The notes under the pieces were generated by a model. It had not been told where the DNA came from, ran no database searches, and saw only the letters and a program-made list of their open reading frames with translations. Below are positions 17,502 through 26,552 of a DNA stretch of 64,000 bases, piece after piece (the stretch's first letter is position 1; each line of letters starts with the position of its first letter). The stretch is from assembly GCA_910588195.1 (NCBI GenBank), contig CAJUPN010000002.1, forward strand, positions 1-64,000. Reading direction: 5' to 3'. Origin of the DNA: an uncultured Bacilli bacterium (GTDB taxonomy: Bacteria > Bacillota_I > Bacilli_A > RF39 > UBA660). A program made the position numbers and the translations under genes.

Positions 17502-18964
17502 TGATAATTGTAACTCTTGGAACTCAGGATAAAAGTTTTGATAGACTTTTAAAAGAAATAGATAAAAATATCGAAAATGGAAATATTAAAGACAAAGTAG
17601 TAGTGCAAGCAGGCTTTACTTATCAAACATATAAAAGCAAATATATGGAAATGTTTGATTATATTGATAACAAAACTATGTCCGATTTGGTAGCTAAAAG
17701 TGATATAGTAATTTCTCACGCAGGTGCAGGTTCTATTCTTACAGCTCTAGAAAATAACAAAAAAATAATAGTTGTTCCTAGACAAAGTAAATATGGAGAA
17801 CATAATAATGACCATCAATTAGAAATAGCTGAACGATTTGAAAGGGATGGACATGTATTATACTTAAGAGATTTAAAAAAATTAGATCAAGCTTTAAAAG
17901 ATATAAAGAAATTTAAACCAACAAAACTTAAACATAATCAAGAAATGCTAGATACAATTGAAAATTTTATTGATAATATAGATAATAATAAAAAAAGAAA
18001 GTTTTTTCCTTTTATACTTATAATTATTTGGATGCTTATAATATTTTTCTTATCTAACATGAGTGGATTAGAATCTAATATAAAAAGTAAGACATCACTT
18101 GATACAATAATTGATAATGTTTTAATTTTTACCAATAAAATTGGATTAACCAATAAACATCCATCTGAATCGTCTAAAAGAGCATTTATAAATAAGATCA
18201 ACCCTCTAATGCGAAAATGTGCTCATGCCTCAGTATTTTTTGTCCTAGCTCTTTTAATTATGATATTTTTAAATAGATTTAAAATTAAATTATCTGTATC
18301 TTACATACTAACGATTTTAATATCTTTTATGTACGCTTTATTTGATGAATATCATCAAACTTTTGTAGTAGGAAGAACAGGGCAGTTTAGTGATGCTCTT
18401 ATTGACACAAGTGGAGCTGTAATAGGTGCCTTAGTTGTTTTAATTATAATTTCATTAATTAAAAATCATAAAGTAAAAAAAACATCAAATAAAACTTTAC
18501 CAAAAAAAGTTTTATTTGTTTCGAGCATTGGTGGTCATCTAACTCAACTATTACAATTAAAAAGTTTATTTGTAGACTATAATTATTTACTTATAACTGA
18601 AAAGTCTAATGTTACAGAAAACTTAAAATCTAAATACAATGTTAAATACTATATTTATTGCAATAAGAAAAATTTTATTAAATATTTTTTCATAAATGTT
18701 TTAAATGCATTTCATTCTGTTTATACATTTTTTGTCTTTAGACCAAACGTAATTGTAACAACTGGTGCTAATACAGCAGTACCTCTTTGTTATCTTGGAT
18801 GGTTTTTTAGGAAAAAAGTAATATTTATTGAATCATATGCAAAAAGAAATGGCAAAACACTTGCTGGAAAATTATGTTATCCAATTGCGACAACCTTTAT
18901 AGTACAGTGGGAATCAATGTTAAATTTTTATCCTAAAGCTAAATATTTTGGAGGTATATACTGA
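17501..18964 (+). CDS. Alg13-VanZ-Alg14 three-domain fusion
   Basis: A 487-residue protein joining three domains that normally sit in separate proteins. Residues 1-155 are an Alg13/PssE catalytic half (IVTLGTQDKSFDRLL, SHAGAGSIL at 72-80). Residues 168-322 are a VanZ-like membrane domain with four hydrophobic segments and the motifs RKCAHASVFF and DEYHQTFVVGRTGQFSD. Residues 335-487 are an Alg14/PssD half (SSIGGHLTQL, TTGANTAVP, FIVQWESM). Four membrane passes would leave both glycosyltransferase halves in the cytoplasm, where they must work. I start at 17501 with AAGGGG upstream instead of a GTG at 17489. Flanking genes encode a separate Alg14 half before it and an Alg13 half after it, both overlapping by one base. 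Confidence 0.88.
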   Translation: MIIVTLGTQDKSFDRLLKEIDKNIENGNIKDKVVVQAGFTYQTYKSKYMEMFDYIDNKTMSDLVAKSDIVISHAGAGSILTALENNKKIIVVPRQSKYGEHNNDHQLEIAERFERDGHVLYLRDLKKLDQALKDIKKFKPTKLKHNQEMLDTIENFIDNIDNNKKRKFFPFILIIIWMLIIFFLSNMSGLESNIKSKTSLDTIIDNVLIFTNKIGLTNKHPSESSKRAFINKINPLMRKCAHASVFFVLALLIMIFLNRFKIKLSVSYILTILISFMYALFDEYHQTFVVGRTGQFSDALIDTSGAVIGALVVLIIISLIKNHKVKKTSNKTLPKKVLFVSSIGGHLTQLLQLKSLFVDYNYLLITEKSNVTENLKSKYNVKYYIYCNKKNFIKYFFINVLNAFHSVYTFFVFRPNVIVTTGANTAVPLCYLGWFFRKKVIFIESYAKRNGKTLAGKLCYPIATTFIVQWESMLNFYPKAKYFGGIY

Positions 18965-19431
18965 TGATATTAGTAACATTAGGTACACAAGATCAAAAAT
19001 TTTATAGATTATTAGATGCAATTGAAAATTCTAAAATTAAAGATGAAATAATTGTTCAAGCAGGTGGATCTTGTAATTACCAATCAAAAAAGATGAAGAT
19101 ATTTAAATTTATTAGTTATGAAGAAATGAATGATTTAATTAATAAATGTGAGTTTATTATAACCCATGGGGGAACAGGAAGTATTATCATGCCTCTTCAA
19201 AATAATAAAAAAGTTATTGCTTGTGCAAGACTCGAAAAATATAAAGAGCATATCAACAATCATCAAACAGAAATTGTTTCAATATTTGCTGATCTAGGGT
19301 ATTTACTAGAATATAAAGATGGAGACAATTTAGACGACATCATAAAAAAAATAAAAAAGTTTAAACCACAGAAATATAAGAGTAATCAAGAATACTTCCT
19401 AAAAAAAATAAAAGAAGAAATAGATTCTTAA
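18964..19431 (+). CDS. PssE/Alg13-like glycosyltransferase subunit
   Basis: A 155-residue Alg13/PssE homologue, the nucleotide-sugar-binding half of a bipartite GT28-like enzyme. It begins ILVTLGTQDQKFYRLL and has THGGTGSI (67-74), which contacts the donor pyrophosphate in this family. The start overlaps the fusion gene's stop (TGATG), so the likely partner is the Alg14 domain at the C-terminus of that fusion. A terminator overlaps its stop codon, closing the operon. Confidence 0.87.
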   Translation: MILVTLGTQDQKFYRLLDAIENSKIKDEIIVQAGGSCNYQSKKMKIFKFISYEEMNDLINKCEFIITHGGTGSIIMPLQNNKKVIACARLEKYKEHINNHQTEIVSIFADLGYLLEYKDGDNLDDIIKKIKKFKPQKYKSNQEYFLKKIKEEIDS

Positions 19432-19455
19432 TCTGTCATAAAGACAGATTTTTTT
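19430..19455 (+). terminator. Terminator of the PssD/PssE operon
   Basis: 8-bp stem AATCTGTC/GACAGATT, 5-base loop, T run. It overlaps the stop codon. Confidence 0.9.
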
Positions 19456-19521
19456 GTTTAAACCTTCTCTTAAAATTCGTCAAAATATTTATAAGTCATT
19501 AGATATTTAATTTTATAAATA

Positions 19522-19530
19522 TGATATAAT
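19522..19530 (+). promoter_or_regulatory. Extended -10 promoter of lipid operon
   Basis: TGATATAAT, an extended -10 box, 17 bases before the acyltransferase ATG; there is no clear -35. Confidence 0.6.
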
Positions 19531-19546
19531 TAAATAGAGGTATAAT

Positions 19547-20116
19547 ATGAAAAATAATGATGCATATCTTTATCGATTTACAAGGCCAATTATAACATTT
19601 TTATTTAAATTATTCTTTAGACCACAAATAAAAGGACAAGAAAATATTTTAGATAATAACTGTGTGCTTGCTGGAAATCATACAAGTATATTAGATTGTC
19701 TTCTTTTAATATCTTCAACCAAAAGAAGTATTCACTTTCTAGCTAAAAAGGAACTTTGGGATTTCCCAAAAGGAATTATATTTTCTCATATGGGGTTAAT
19801 TCCTGTTGATAGAACTATACATGACAAAGAAGCTTTAATTAAGGCTTACGAATATTTAAATAACGGTTCTATGGTTCTCGTGTTTCCTGAAGGAACAACA
19901 GAAAAAGAGAAAAAACTTTTACCATTTAAAATTGGTGCTGTAAAGATGTCTTATGAAACTAATTCAAAATTAGTGCCTTTTGTAATTAAGGGCGAGTACA
20001 AATTATTTCGAAAAGGAATTACAATTGAGTTCTTAAAACCTTTAACAATTAATAAAAATTTAACTGATGAAAATGATTATCTGAGAGAGATAATAAAACA
20101 AAGATTAGAGGGATAA
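19547..20116 (+). CDS. plsC: PlsC-like acyltransferase
   Basis: A 189-residue 1-acylglycerol-3-phosphate acyltransferase-like protein, at the short end for PlsC. The HX4D catalytic motif is NHTSILD, and the second block is FPEGTTEKEKKLLPFKIGA. A hydrophobic N-terminus (VITFLFKLFF-like) anchors it to the membrane. It ends one base before an acyl-activating enzyme gene. The pair together match the two halves of Aas (acyltransferase plus acyl-ACP synthetase), so it may re-acylate lysolipids or acylate a glycolipid instead of making phosphatidate. The symbol reflects the family only. Confidence 0.82.
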   Translation: MKNNDAYLYRFTRPIITFLFKLFFRPQIKGQENILDNNCVLAGNHTSILDCLLLISSTKRSIHFLAKKELWDFPKGIIFSHMGLIPVDRTIHDKEALIKAYEYLNNGSMVLVFPEGTTEKEKKLLPFKIGAVKMSYETNSKLVPFVIKGEYKLFRKGITIEFLKPLTINKNLTDENDYLREIIKQRLEG

Positions 20117-20117
20117 A

Positions 20118-21851
20118 ATGTCAATATTTGAAATGTTTAGAATAAAGAAAAAACTTGATGCACCTTGGGAAAAATATTATAAAAAAGAAGAAATTAATAT
20201 AAAGATACCAAATATTTCAATGTACGATCAAGTAAAAATAAGTACTTATAGATATCCAAAAAATATAGCTATTTTCTATGAAGGAAAAAAAATAAACTAT
20301 ACATCTCTTATTCATAAAATTGATAAAATAGCTAATGCTTTTTCTACATATGGAATAAAAAAGGGAGACATTGTTACCATATGCTTACCTAATATTCCTG
20401 AAGTTTTATATACTCTTTATGCTTTAAATAAAATTGGAGCAATTGCTAATATGCTTCATCCATTATCAGCAGAAGAAGAGATTCGTTATAGTTTAGAATC
20501 AACCAAATCACGTTTGATTATATATACAGATATCTTCTATGAAAAAATCGAAAATATTCTTGAAGAAACTCAAGTTGAAAAAGTTTTAATTGTTTCACCT
20601 GCAGATTCACTTCCAAAGCTAAAATGTATAGGTTATAAATTAATAAATAAGGGAAAATATAAAAAAGTTCCTTTTAATGATTTTTATATTAAATTAAATA
20701 AATTTGTATCCAAGTACTATGATAAAAATAACGATTTAACCAAAAGATATGGAAAAGATACACCAGCTGTAATTCTTCATAGTGGTGGTACAAGTGGAAC
20801 GCCTAAAAATGTGGTTTTACAAAATCGTGCTTTTATTTTAGGTAGTAAACAAGAAAAAAATTGTCTTAAGCGACTTAAGCCAGGGGATTGTTGTTTAGGT
20901 ATAATGCCAAATTTTCATGGATTTGGATTATCAGTTTGTATGCACACCCCTTTAACACTTGGATGTTATACAATATTGGTTCCTAAATTTGATGCTAAGA
21001 AATTTGATATCCTTTTTCATAAAACAAAGCCAACATGTGTTTTAGGAGTACCAACTCTTTTTGAAGCTTTGATTTCTAACCATAATATCAAGAATTTAGA
21101 TTTATCAAATTTAAAATATGTTGTTAGTGGGGGAGATATGTTATCGCCTTCTTTAGAAGAAAATATTAATGCTTATTTAAAGAGTCATAAAAGTTCTGCT
21201 CACATCACTCAGGGATATGGTTTATCAGAAGCTTTAGCAGCAGTATGTCTTGCATTTGATGATGTTCATAAGACTGGGTCAATTGGTATACCATTCCCCT
21301 CAAATCATGTAAAAATTATTGATCAATCTACAAGGAAAACAGTGGAATATGGAACCATTGGAGAAATTGTTATAAATTCTAAAGCTTTAATGATGGGATA
21401 TTTAAATGATGAAGCAGAAACAAATGCTGCCTTACAAATTCATGAAGATGGACATGTTTGGTTGCACACCGGTGATTTAGGATATATGGATAAAGATGGT
21501 TTTATTTTTTATAAAGGTAGAATTAAAAGAATGATAATAACAAGTGGCTACAATGTTTTTCCCTCTCATATTGAAAGTGTTATAGAAAGTCATCCAGATG
21601 TCTTGCAATGTACCGTTGTTGGAGTTCCTCATCCTTACAAAGTAAATGTTGCTAAAGCTTTTATAGTTTTAAAGGAAGGACGCCATAGCTTGCTTGTCAA
21701 AAATGACATTAAATCTTTTTGTAAAAAAAATCTAGCCAAATATATGGTACCAACAGAATTTGTATATAGAAAACAACTACCAAAAACTAAATTGGGTAAA
21801 GTTGATTTTCAAAAACTTCAAAGTGATATAGGAAGTGATGACGATGAGTAA
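20118..21851 (+). CDS. Acyl-CoA/acyl-ACP synthetase-like AMP-forming ligase
   Basis: A 577-residue ANL-superfamily ligase that activates a fatty acid as acyl-AMP and passes it to a thiol carrier. Motifs in order are HSGGTSGTPK (about 220-230, AMP-binding loop), QGYGLSEA, HTGDLGYMDKDG, YKGRIKRMI, and the C-terminal KTKLGKVDF with the catalytic lysine region. Lying between two PlsC-type acyltransferases, it probably feeds them acyl groups. Substrate chain length cannot be told, and a different carboxylate is possible. It overlaps the next gene by 8 bases. Confidence 0.85.
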   Translation: MSIFEMFRIKKKLDAPWEKYYKKEEINIKIPNISMYDQVKISTYRYPKNIAIFYEGKKINYTSLIHKIDKIANAFSTYGIKKGDIVTICLPNIPEVLYTLYALNKIGAIANMLHPLSAEEEIRYSLESTKSRLIIYTDIFYEKIENILEETQVEKVLIVSPADSLPKLKCIGYKLINKGKYKKVPFNDFYIKLNKFVSKYYDKNNDLTKRYGKDTPAVILHSGGTSGTPKNVVLQNRAFILGSKQEKNCLKRLKPGDCCLGIMPNFHGFGLSVCMHTPLTLGCYTILVPKFDAKKFDILFHKTKPTCVLGVPTLFEALISNHNIKNLDLSNLKYVVSGGDMLSPSLEENINAYLKSHKSSAHITQGYGLSEALAAVCLAFDDVHKTGSIGIPFPSNHVKIIDQSTRKTVEYGTIGEIVINSKALMMGYLNDEAETNAALQIHEDGHVWLHTGDLGYMDKDGFIFYKGRIKRMIITSGYNVFPSHIESVIESHPDVLQCTVVGVPHPYKVNVAKAFIVLKEGRHSLLVKNDIKSFCKKNLAKYMVPTEFVYRKQLPKTKLGKVDFQKLQSDIGSDDDE

Positions 21852-22659
21852 AAAAACATTACTTTATAAAATAGGAACTTTTCTTTTAGGTCCGATTTAT
21901 AAAATTTACTATAATCCAAAGATTATTGGCAAAGAGAATATGCAAATCATTGGTCCTAAAATTATAGTTAGTAATCATATTCATTTGTTTGATCAATGTA
22001 ATACAATAATTTCAACAAAAGAATTTATTACTTACCTAGCCAAAAAAGAATATTTTGATTCTAAATTAACAAGATGGTTTTTTAAATCAGTAGGTTGTAT
22101 ATCTGTCGATAGAAATAAAAAAGATGAAGAAGCTAAAAAAGAAGCTTTATCTGTTTTAAATCATCAGTCAACAATAGGTTTATTTCCAGAAGGAACTAGA
22201 AATACTTTAAAAGAAGATCGACTAAAAGGAATCTACTTTGATTTTAATATAAAAGATAAATATAAAGTATTTTTAAGAAAAATGGAGTATGTTAAAGCAT
22301 CTCAAATAGATAAAATGATAAATTTATTAAATAGTAAACTAATTACTAGAGAAGATTTTATAAATAACATTTATCAACCAGATAAATTCTTAAATTCTCT
22401 TTTAGAAAAAAATATTATCAATCTAGACGAATTTTATGATTCTTATCTTTTAGAGTTTAAATTTGGTGCAGTTTCAATGGCCCAAAAAGAAGATGCCTAC
22501 ATTATACCATCTTGCATAACAGGGGATTATCGCTTCCGAAGCAAAAACTTAAAAGTCAGATTTGGAAAACCATTAAAAATCACTGGGATGGACTTAGAAT
22601 TAGCTAATAAACTTCTTCGTGATAAAATAATTGAATTAATCAAATTAAATTTAACATAA
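21844..22659 (+). CDS. PlsC-like acyltransferase with central insertion
   Basis: A 271-residue PlsC-family protein. The catalytic HX4D is NHIHLFD near residue 44 and the second block is LFPEGTRN near 118. In ordinary PlsC proteins the KFGAVxMA segment follows FPEGTR within about ten residues. Here about 80 residues lie between them, rich in Lys, Asp and Leu and likely helical, before FKFGAVSMAQKEDA. The insertion therefore sits beside the acceptor pocket. Of three close start codons (21835 GTG, 21838, 21844) I use the last as the best spaced from AGGAAG. It probably shares acyl donors with the two genes upstream. Confidence 0.8.
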   Translation: MSKKTLLYKIGTFLLGPIYKIYYNPKIIGKENMQIIGPKIIVSNHIHLFDQCNTIISTKEFITYLAKKEYFDSKLTRWFFKSVGCISVDRNKKDEEAKKEALSVLNHQSTIGLFPEGTRNTLKEDRLKGIYFDFNIKDKYKVFLRKMEYVKASQIDKMINLLNSKLITREDFINNIYQPDKFLNSLLEKNIINLDEFYDSYLLEFKFGAVSMAQKEDAYIIPSCITGDYRFRSKNLKVRFGKPLKITGMDLELANKLLRDKIIELIKLNLT

Positions 22660-22683
22660 CTTTCTGCTTAGACATTTTTATTT

Positions 22684-22710
22684 TTAGCACTTAAATATTG
22701 ACAGTGCTAA
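22684..22710 (+). promoter_or_regulatory. CIRCE operator (HrcA site)
   Basis: TTAGCACTT, nine-base spacer, CAGTGCTAA. It matches the CIRCE 9-9-9 inverted repeat except for the innermost base of each arm. HrcA bound here would cover the -35 of the htpG promoter. Confidence 0.92.
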
Positions 22711-22726
22711 AAAATGGTGGTATAAC
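22698..22726 (+). promoter_or_regulatory. htpG promoter
   Basis: TTGACA (inside CIRCE) and TATAAC with a 17-base spacer, 32 bases before htpG. Confidence 0.88.
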
Positions 22727-22757
22727 ATAAATGTAAACTTATAAAGGAGATAATTAT

Positions 22758-24635
22758 ATGGCAAAAAAACAATTTAAAGCAGAATCCAAAAAACTAATGG
22801 ATTTAATGATAAATTCAATTTATACAAATAAAGAAATATTTTTAAGAGAACTTATTTCTAATGCGAGTGATGCAATTGATAAATTATATTATAAATCACT
22901 TACCGATGATTCAATTAAAATAAATAAAAAGGACTTTAAAATAGAAATATCTGTCGATGAAAATAATCGCACTCTTAAAATTACTGATAATGGTATAGGG
23001 ATGAATTTGGAAGAATTAGAGACAAATTTAGGAACTATTGCTAAATCTGGTTCAGGTGTCTTTAAAAAAGAAAATGAACATAAAAAAGATATTGATATAA
23101 TTGGTCAGTTTGGAGTTGGTTTTTATTCAGCTTTTATGGTTTCTGATAAGATAGAGGTAACTAGTAAAGCTTATGGAGAAAAATCTGCTCACAAATGGGT
23201 ATCAACAGGAATAGATGGCTATGAAATAAAAGAGGCTAATAAAGATAATTATGGTACAGAAATAATATTAACTATAAAAGAATCAACAGAAGAATTTGAT
23301 TACAGTGAATTTTTAAATAATTATAAGTTAGAATCAATTATAAAAAAATATTCTGACTATATAACTTATCCAATAGTTATGAATAAAAGTGTTCGTGAAT
23401 TAAAGGATGGTAGCGAAGATGAATACATTGAAAAAGAAGAAGAAACTACTATAAATGATATGATTCCGCTATGGAAAAGAAATAAATCAAAGATTAAAGA
23501 AAATGATTATAATACTTTCTATTCTGATAAATTCTTTGATTATGAAGCACCATTAAAAGTAATTCATACAAGTACTGAAGGATTAGTTAGTTACAATTCA
23601 CTTTTATTTATTCCATCTCATCCTGCATATGATTTTTATACTAAGAACTACGAAAAAGGCTTACAATTATATTCAAGTGGTGTTCTTATTATGGAAAAGT
23701 GTGCTGAACTTTTACCAGACTATTACAATTTTGTTAAAGGTGTTGTTGATTCAGAAGATTTATCTTTAAATATATCTCGTGAAATATTACAACAAGATAA
23801 AATGCTAAAAACGATTGCTAAATCTATCGAAACTAAAATTACTAAAGAATTAACCGATATGTTAAAAAATGAAAGAGAAACATACGAAAAATTCTTTACT
23901 ACTTTTGGAACTAATATAAAATTTGGGGTTTATGATAACTTCGGAGCCAATAAGGATAAATTAAAAGATTTATTAATGTTTATATCTTCTAAAACTAAAA
24001 AATTTATAACTCTAAAAGAATATGTCGATAACAATAAAGACAGTGATAGCATTTATTATTGCTGTGGTGAAACAATTGATAAAATTGATAATTTACCATT
24101 AGTTGAAAACTACAAAGATAAAGATATTGAAATACTTTATTGTACAGACTATATGGATGAATTTGTTTTACAAACTCTTATGAACTACAATGATAAGAAG
24201 TTTGTTAATATATCAACTTCAGAGACTGATTTATCAACTGATGCTGAAAAAGAAAAATTAGAAAAACATAATGAGTCATCAAAAGACCTATTTAAAACAA
24301 TGCAAGAAGCTATACCTGAAGTTTCAACTATCCGTTTTACTAATAAATTAAAAAAACATCCAGTATGTTTATCTAGCAAAGGTAATGTTTCAATTGAAAT
24401 GGAAAAGGTAATTAACGCAATGCCAACAGATGAAAAGCTTAATGCTGAAAAAGTATTAGAAATCAATGAAAATCATGAAATAGTAAAAAAATTAGAGAAT
24501 CTACAAAAAGAAAATAAAGAGGAACTAAAAAAATACACCAAAATATTATATGCTCAAGCTAGACTTATTGAGGGTTTACCTATAGAAAATCCAACAGAAG
24601 TTTCAAGTCTTATATGTGAGGTTTTATCAAAATAA
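22758..24635 (+). CDS. htpG: HSP90-family chaperone HtpG
   Basis: A 625-residue Hsp90 homologue of normal bacterial length. The N-terminal ATPase has RELISNASDAIDKL, DNGIGM and GQFGVGFYSAF. The middle domain has the NISREILQQDK segment, and the C-terminal dimerisation domain ends EVSSLICEVL. It helps mature and disaggregate client proteins with DnaK. AAAGGAG lies 9 bases before the ATG. Control by CIRCE/HrcA is predicted directly from the operator upstream; in B. subtilis htpG is not a CIRCE gene, so the regulation here differs from that model. Confidence 0.97.
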   Translation: MAKKQFKAESKKLMDLMINSIYTNKEIFLRELISNASDAIDKLYYKSLTDDSIKINKKDFKIEISVDENNRTLKITDNGIGMNLEELETNLGTIAKSGSGVFKKENEHKKDIDIIGQFGVGFYSAFMVSDKIEVTSKAYGEKSAHKWVSTGIDGYEIKEANKDNYGTEIILTIKESTEEFDYSEFLNNYKLESIIKKYSDYITYPIVMNKSVRELKDGSEDEYIEKEEETTINDMIPLWKRNKSKIKENDYNTFYSDKFFDYEAPLKVIHTSTEGLVSYNSLLFIPSHPAYDFYTKNYEKGLQLYSSGVLIMEKCAELLPDYYNFVKGVVDSEDLSLNISREILQQDKMLKTIAKSIETKITKELTDMLKNERETYEKFFTTFGTNIKFGVYDNFGANKDKLKDLLMFISSKTKKFITLKEYVDNNKDSDSIYYCCGETIDKIDNLPLVENYKDKDIEILYCTDYMDEFVLQTLMNYNDKKFVNISTSETDLSTDAEKEKLEKHNESSKDLFKTMQEAIPEVSTIRFTNKLKKHPVCLSSKGNVSIEMEKVINAMPTDEKLNAEKVLEINENHEIVKKLENLQKENKEELKKYTKILYAQARLIEGLPIENPTEVSSLICEVLSK

Positions 24636-24659
24636 GATATCTAAAAAAGATATCTTTTT
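24634..24659 (+). terminator. htpG terminator
   Basis: 9-bp stem AAGATATCT/AGATATCTT with a 5-A loop and T run, overlapping the stop codon. Confidence 0.88.
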
Positions 24660-24711
24660 CTTAACTTTAAAAATATTATAAATTTTGATAAGATAATACT
24701 AGGTGATTATT

Positions 24712-25455
24712 ATGGAACTAATTGCAGAATATTTTCTCTATTTTATAATATATTCTTTTTTAGGATGGACAATGGAAGTTATATGTAAATTAGTTGAATT
24801 AAAAAAGTTTGTTAATAGGGGATTTTTAATCGGACCAATTTGTCCTATATATGGCTATGGTGTATTAGCAATTGTTTTAATTATTGGTAGTTTTAAAGGA
24901 GATTTATTAGCTGTTTTTTTAAAATCTATCTTAGTATGTTCAATACTTGAATACCTGACTAGTTATTTGATGGAAAAAATATTTAAAGCCCGTTGGTGGG
25001 ATTATTCAAATAAAAAATTTAATTTAAATGGCCGAATTTGTTTAGAAACTATGATACCTTTTGGTATCTTAGGTTGCACAGTTATTTATATACTTCATCC
25101 AATAATTGTGAATTTAGTCAATATAATAAATCCTAAATTAACTATTTTAATAGCGATTATTCTTTTTATAATCTATATATTAGATAATGTATTTTCTTTT
25201 CTAATACTTAGTAAAATTGGAAAATATATTAAATTTTCTAAAAAAGATAATACAGAAGCAATTAAAAAGTCAATTGATAAATGGCTTCTTAGTAATTCGG
25301 TATTTTATAGAAGACTAAAAAATGCTTATCCTAATTTTGTCATTAATATAAAAAAATTCAATAATAATATAAAAGAACAACAAAAAAAATGGATGAAGCA
25401 AGAAAAATTAAGAAAGATAAAATTAAAAGAAAAAAATAAAAAAGGAAGAAAGTGA
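24712..25455 (+). CDS. CmpB-type (PF06541) membrane protein
   Basis: A 247-residue membrane protein of the family annotated as putative ABC transporter permease (CmpB/DUF1113). The signature stretch FLGWTMEVICKL, NRGFLIGPICPIYGYG and LEYLTSYLMEKIF, then the RWWDYS segment, is clear. About five or six hydrophobic segments fill residues 5-160 and the tail is strongly basic (Lys-rich). No ATPase partner gene is nearby, and the transport role of this family is not established. The ATG at 24712 has AGGTG upstream. The next gene follows by 4 bases. Confidence 0.78.
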   Translation: MELIAEYFLYFIIYSFLGWTMEVICKLVELKKFVNRGFLIGPICPIYGYGVLAIVLIIGSFKGDLLAVFLKSILVCSILEYLTSYLMEKIFKARWWDYSNKKFNLNGRICLETMIPFGILGCTVIYILHPIIVNLVNIINPKLTILIAIILFIIYILDNVFSFLILSKIGKYIKFSKKDNTEAIKKSIDKWLLSNSVFYRRLKNAYPNFVINIKKFNNNIKEQQKKWMKQEKLRKIKLKEKNKKGRK

Positions 25456-25459
25456 AAGC

Positions 25460-26509
25460 ATGAATTATTTTGAATATGTTAGCTCATCAGATAAAACTTT
25501 TGAAGAAAAAGCTTTTAACGAAGTAGACAATTTAGTTCTATCATGTCTTACTTACTTAGATTTTACTGGGATTGTTCCTAATAAAAAAGTTGAAGTCTCA
25601 CTTAAAACTGCTGGAGAAATTTATTTAGAAACTTACAAAAAAAGAGAGATAGCTAAGTTGGGTATAGCTCAAAAAGATGCTTATAAATTATTACAATTAG
25701 CAATTAAATCACCAAGATTTAAAAATATTATGCTTTCAAATTACCGTTATATAACGAGTCTTGATTCTCAATTTTCAGCTATGACCTTTAAAATCACAAA
25801 AAAATTAAAATTTATTGGTTTTGAGGGAACAGACGAATTACTATCTGGTTGGAAAGAGGATGCTTATCTTTCTTTTAGATTTCCTGTAGATGCTCAAGAG
25901 TACGCAATTAATTATTTAAATGAAGTAGTATCTTTTTTGGATAGTAATATCATTTTAGGTGGACACTCTAAGGGTGGCAATTTAGCATTAGTATCTGGAA
26001 TGTATGCCAACTTCCTAATTAAAAATAAAATAAAGAAAATATATTCTAACGATGGACCAGGGCTTAGAAAAGAAGAATTTTTTTCTAAAAAGTATGAAAA
26101 AATAAAAGATAAATATGAACATATAATACCAACTCATAGCTTAGTAGGAACACTTCTTTATAATGGACCATATCATGTTGTAAAAACAACAAACAAGAAT
26201 ATATTTGCTCATATTGCAGCCTCATGGGTTATTGAGGGAGAAAGTTTTATAAATGCTAAACAAGATAAAAAATCTATTCAAATAGAAGATAAACTAAATA
26301 AATATATTGCTTCTCTTAGTTATGAAGATCAAGAAAAAATAGTTAATACTATTTTTAGAGATTTAGAAAAACAAGGAATTAAATCTTTAAATGAATTTTT
26401 TAACTTTAGAAAATTACTTAAATCTATAAAAAGTTTAAAAAATATAAGTCCTGATGTGAAAGACATTTTAAATGATGTTGTTGATATTATTGTATCAAAC
26501 TATCTATAG
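25460..26509 (+). CDS. Mbeg1-like (DUF2974) alpha/beta hydrolase
   Basis: A 349-residue protein of the DUF2974/Mbeg1-like family, relatives of lipases. A nucleophile elbow GHSKGGNLAL places Ser170 as the catalytic residue; FIGFEGTDELLSGWKED and SNDGPGL are other family features, and His in THSLVG could complete the triad. No signal peptide is visible, so it is probably cytoplasmic or membrane-associated. It is translationally close to the CmpB-like gene. The substrate is unknown; esterase or lipase activity is inferred from the fold. Confidence 0.8.
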   Translation: MNYFEYVSSSDKTFEEKAFNEVDNLVLSCLTYLDFTGIVPNKKVEVSLKTAGEIYLETYKKREIAKLGIAQKDAYKLLQLAIKSPRFKNIMLSNYRYITSLDSQFSAMTFKITKKLKFIGFEGTDELLSGWKEDAYLSFRFPVDAQEYAINYLNEVVSFLDSNIILGGHSKGGNLALVSGMYANFLIKNKIKKIYSNDGPGLRKEEFFSKKYEKIKDKYEHIIPTHSLVGTLLYNGPYHVVKTTNKNIFAHIAASWVIEGESFINAKQDKKSIQIEDKLNKYIASLSYEDQEKIVNTIFRDLEKQGIKSLNEFFNFRKLLKSIKSLKNISPDVKDILNDVVDIIVSNYL

Positions 26510-26518
26510 TGATATAAT
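26490..26518 (+). promoter_or_regulatory. Promoter of small lipoprotein gene
   Basis: TTGTAT and TATAAT, 17-base spacer, overlapping the end of the previous gene. The -10 is part of TGATATAAT. Confidence 0.65.
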
Positions 26519-26552
26519 AAGCAATATAGACTTACTGATTAATGGTGGTAAT

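Noticed and set aside
24712..25455. A complete ABC transporter
   Set aside because: Only the CmpB-like membrane protein is present; no ATPase or binding protein is adjacent.
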